A stretch of 9,487 bases of DNA from CAYGTK01 sp964352775 (GTDB taxonomy: Bacteria > Bacteroidota > Bacteroidia > Chitinophagales > CAIOSU01): contig CAYGTK010000165.1 of assembly GCA_964352775.1 (NCBI GenBank), forward strand, positions 1-9,487, written 5' to 3'. Below are positions 7,276 to 9,487 of the stretch, piece by piece. Made by a program: the position numbers and the translations under genes. Numbering within the stretch: the stretch's first letter is position 1; each line of letters opens with the position of its first letter. The notes beneath the pieces are model-generated. The model was not told where the DNA came from and did no database searches. It saw only the letters and a program-made list of their open reading frames with translations.

Positions 7276-8547
7276 CTATTCTGTGCGTAATGCTTCAATT
7301 GGGTTTATACTTGCGGCGCGCACGGCAGGCATAAAACCTGCAAAGGCACCGGCTACTATCAATACTACAGTAGCCCAAACGGCTACACTAAAATCTACTT
7401 CGGGATTGCTAAAAAAGGCGCTTTCCATGTCGTATTCCACCATTAGGTAATTCACTCCTTCCAGAATTCCAACACCGAATACCAAGCCAAAATAGCCCGC
7501 TAAAGTGGTTAGCAATACTGACTCCTGCACTATCATGGATATAATGGCAATGGGTTTAGCTCCAAGAGCTTTTCGTAATCCTATTTCCTTGGTTCGCTCG
7601 CTTACTACTATTAGCATAATGTTACTTACTCCTACAGCACCAGCTATTAAAGTTCCTAACCCCACTATCCAGATAAAGGCCCCGATACCGGCGAACAGTC
7701 CATTGAACTTATCAGTCTCTTTTTGGGCGTTAAAAGCTCCTATAGCACGTGTATCCTCAGGGTTTATCTTGTGTTGGGAAGCTAATACGGTCTTCACTTT
7801 CTTCTCTGCCATTTCAGCATCTACCCCGTCAGCGGTGGTTATGGCAAACCAATCGAACCTATCGCCTCTATTAAATGCTTGCTGAAAAGTGGTGAACGGA
7901 ATGAAAATGGTTTGCCCATCTCTATCTGCCTCATCCCCCTTTTTCATAGAGGTGAACATACCCACTATACCGAAATAGACACCTTGTATCTTAATGTAAT
8001 CTCCAACTGGGTCTTCGCCTGGTTCAAACAGTTCTTTATACACTTGCTGACCGATAACACATACCTTTCTGCTGTCCTTAATATCCAATGGGTTTAAAAA
8101 TCGCCCATTAGTGATATTAAGCGCTTGTATTTTCAAGAAATCGGGATAGTCGCCCATTACTTGATAGTTACCGCTCTTGTTCTTTCGCGAGATGTTGTTC
8201 CCATTTTGGAAGCCTCCCAACTGCATACGTGGCGACACCACATCTAATTCATTCAATTGCTTTACCGCAGAAACATCGGCATTGCGAAAAGAGTAGAATC
8301 TACCCGGTTGTAAGCCTTGGTAAGGCATGGTAGTTTTTTGAGGCCACACATACATACTGTTAATGGCAAAACCACCGAACATACTCTTCACCCCATTCTC
8401 CAATCCATTACCCGAACCTAATAGTATTACTAGCATAGCAATACCCCAGAACACACCCAATGCTGTAAGCACTGTGCGTAGCTTATTCCGCCATATGGTG
8501 CCGAATATCTCCTGCCATTTGTCAATATCTATGATGCGGAAACTCAC
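7276..8547 (-). CDS. ABC transporter permease, MacB/FtsX type (second of tandem pair)
   Basis: A complete 423-residue permease of the MacB/FtsX superfamily. Transmembrane helix 1 is at about 25-44. It is followed by a large periplasmic MacB_PCD-type domain (about 48-285) and three C-terminal helices (about 287-314, 343-366 and 387-408). The conserved cytoplasmic segment ERTKEIGLRKALGA (317-330), between helices 2 and 3, is the expected contact with the ATPase. The protein ends with the usual PAVRAASINPIEALRTE. There is no fused nucleotide-binding domain, unlike E. coli MacB, so a separate ATPase is needed. The start is GTG, overlapping the TGA of the upstream permease by 4 nt (GTGA); no other in-frame start lies nearby before residue 38. 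It is paralogous to that upstream gene (34 of 47 identical residues around the coupling helix), suggesting a heterodimeric permease. Confidence 0.95.
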   Translation of the reverse strand: MSFRIIDIDKWQEIFGTIWRNKLRTVLTALGVFWGIAMLVILLGSGNGLENGVKSMFGGFAINSMYVWPQKTTMPYQGLQPGRFYSFRNADVSAVKQLNELDVVSPRMQLGGFQNGNNISRKNKSGNYQVMGDYPDFLKIQALNITNGRFLNPLDIKDSRKVCVIGQQVYKELFEPGEDPVGDYIKIQGVYFGIVGMFTSMKKGDEADRDGQTIFIPFTTFQQAFNRGDRFDWFAITTADGVDAEMAEKKVKTVLASQHKINPEDTRAIGAFNAQKETDKFNGLFAGIGAFIWIVGLGTLIAGAVGVSNIMLIVVSERTKEIGLRKALGAKPIAIISMIVQESVLLTTLAGYFGLVFGVGILEGVNYLMVEYDMESAFFSNPEVDFSVAVWATVVLIVAGAFAGFMPAVRAASINPIEALRTE

Positions 8548-9487
8548 TCTTCTCTTATTGCTTGTATAGGGTTAACATTCGCAGCTCTAATTGCAGGTAT
8601 TAATCCTGCAATAGCCCCCGAAATTACTAATATAACTACTGCCGACACTGCCGTACCAAAATCTACCTCTGGGTTTCTGAAAAAAGGCAACTCTACCTGA
8701 AACTCTGTAAGGGCATAATTTACCAATGCCCAAAGGCCAACGCCTACCACTAAACCAATATAACCTGATATTAAGGTGATCAATACCGACTCTTGCATTA
8801 TCATGGCTATTATAGAAATAGACTTAGCGCCTAGTGCCTTGCGAATGCCTATCTCTTTAGTTCGTTCTTTTACGGTGATCAACATAATATTACCCACGCC
8901 TATAATACCCGCGATGATGGTAAGAATACCAACTCCCCAAACAAACAATTTTATACCCTTGAACAGTCCCATGAACTGCTCGTAGTTCTCTAAACTATTC
9001 CAAATACGAACAGCGCGAGGATCGTTAGGATCAAAATCATATTTAGCGGCTAAAATTTTGGTGATCTCCGCTTCCAAAGCTGCAGAGGTTTCTAAGTCTC
9101 CACCAGGGGTTATCATTGATATTTGCTGAATGGAATTAGCCTGCCCATATAGCATTTGCGCCGTAGAAATAGGCATATACAAGCGCAGTTGATCGCGCTC
9201 GCCACCGGCATCAGCAAAGGTACCTACCACTAAAAAGGGTACACGATTTACATTAATGTATTTTCCAATGGGGTCTTCATCTTGAAAAAGTTGCTCTACT
9301 GCCATGACTCCCAACACCGCCACTTTATTTTTCTTATCAATATCGGTTTCATTAATAAAACGCCCCGTTAGCATCTCCAAATTCTCTAGATACCTGTAGC
9401 CTGGGTTACAGGCCATTACAGAGAACGAGGTGCTGTAATTCTTATAGCTTATGCTTTCTATTCGCCATAAGTTGTTGCGGCCTGTCA
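8544..9487 (-). CDS. ABC transporter permease, MacB/FtsX type (first of tandem pair), N-terminus beyond right edge
   Basis: The frame is open to the window edge: 23 further codons (TGRNNLWRIESISYKNY...) precede the first visible Met at 9416, so that Met is internal. In all, 313 C-terminal residues are visible. Compared with the complete neighbour, about 100 residues are missing, including helix 1. The visible part has the rest of the MacB_PCD periplasmic domain (to about 165), helix 2 (about 178-205), the coupling segment ERTKEIGIRKALGA (207-220), helix 3 (about 231-258), helix 4 (about 279-300) and the terminal NPIQAIREE. It overlaps the downstream permease by 4 nt and should be cotranslated with it. 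The promoter and probably the ATPase gene lie beyond the right edge. The likely role is one half of a permease heterodimer working with the adaptor at 6169. Confidence 0.94.
   Translation of the reverse strand, partial: TGRNNLWRIESISYKNYSTSFSVMACNPGYRYLENLEMLTGRFINETDIDKKNKVAVLGVMAVEQLFQDEDPIGKYINVNRVPFLVVGTFADAGGERDQLRLYMPISTAQMLYGQANSIQQISMITPGGDLETSAALEAEITKILAAKYDFDPNDPRAVRIWNSLENYEQFMGLFKGIKLFVWGVGILTIIAGIIGVGNIMLITVKERTKEIGIRKALGAKSISIIAMIMQESVLITLISGYIGLVVGVGLWALVNYALTEFQVELPFFRNPEVDFGTAVSAVVILVISGAIAGLIPAIRAANVNPIQAIREE

Noticed and set aside
9414..9416. ATG at 9416 as the start of the right-hand permease
   Set aside because: The frame remains open for 23 more codons to the window edge with permease-like sequence, and helix 1 of the family is still missing, so this Met is internal.

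Overview
The window looks like chromosomal DNA of a Bacteroidota bacterium, probably from the Flavobacteriia/Cytophagia side. The clues are moderate GC, tightly packed genes without clear Shine-Dalgarno sequences, three promoter candidates of the Bacteroidota type (TTG, 20-nt spacer, TAnnTTTG-like element), and a two-permease MacB/HlyD exporter layout common in that phylum. The species cannot be named from sequence alone.

Left part (1-4908, minus strand): a four-gene operon read from right to left. It holds thrA (bifunctional aspartokinase/homoserine dehydrogenase), thrB (homoserine kinase), thrC (threonine synthase) and the start of an alpha/beta hydrolase cut by the left edge. Junctions are +1 nt or overlapping (TAATG, 1-nt gap, ATGA), so the genes are probably cotranscribed and translationally coupled. 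Together the Thr enzymes supply the aspartate phosphorylation, homoserine formation, homoserine phosphorylation and threonine-forming steps; aspartate-semialdehyde dehydrogenase must be encoded elsewhere.

Middle (4909-6168): a 181-nt divergent intergenic region carries candidate promoters for thrA and for a plus-strand gene encoding an unrecognised two-helix membrane protein with a possible PH-like C-terminal domain. That gene converges on a secreted TPR-type protein. Only 8 nt separate the two stop codons, and both stops lie in the arms of one perfect 7-bp inverted repeat, a possible shared bidirectional terminator.

Right part (6169-9487, minus strand): an exporter operon of two tandem paralogous MacB/FtsX-type ABC permeases (the upstream one cut by the right edge) followed by a MacA/HlyD-type periplasmic adaptor. 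The ATPase and outer-membrane channel are not in the window. These genes probably form a tripartite or MacAB-like efflux/export machine of unknown substrate.

No CRISPR array, tRNA, rRNA, insertion sequence or phage gene was seen. Most of the window is ordinary core metabolism and transport. The least explained items are the membrane protein at 5090, the convergent stop-codon hairpin, and the hydrolase coupled to thrC.
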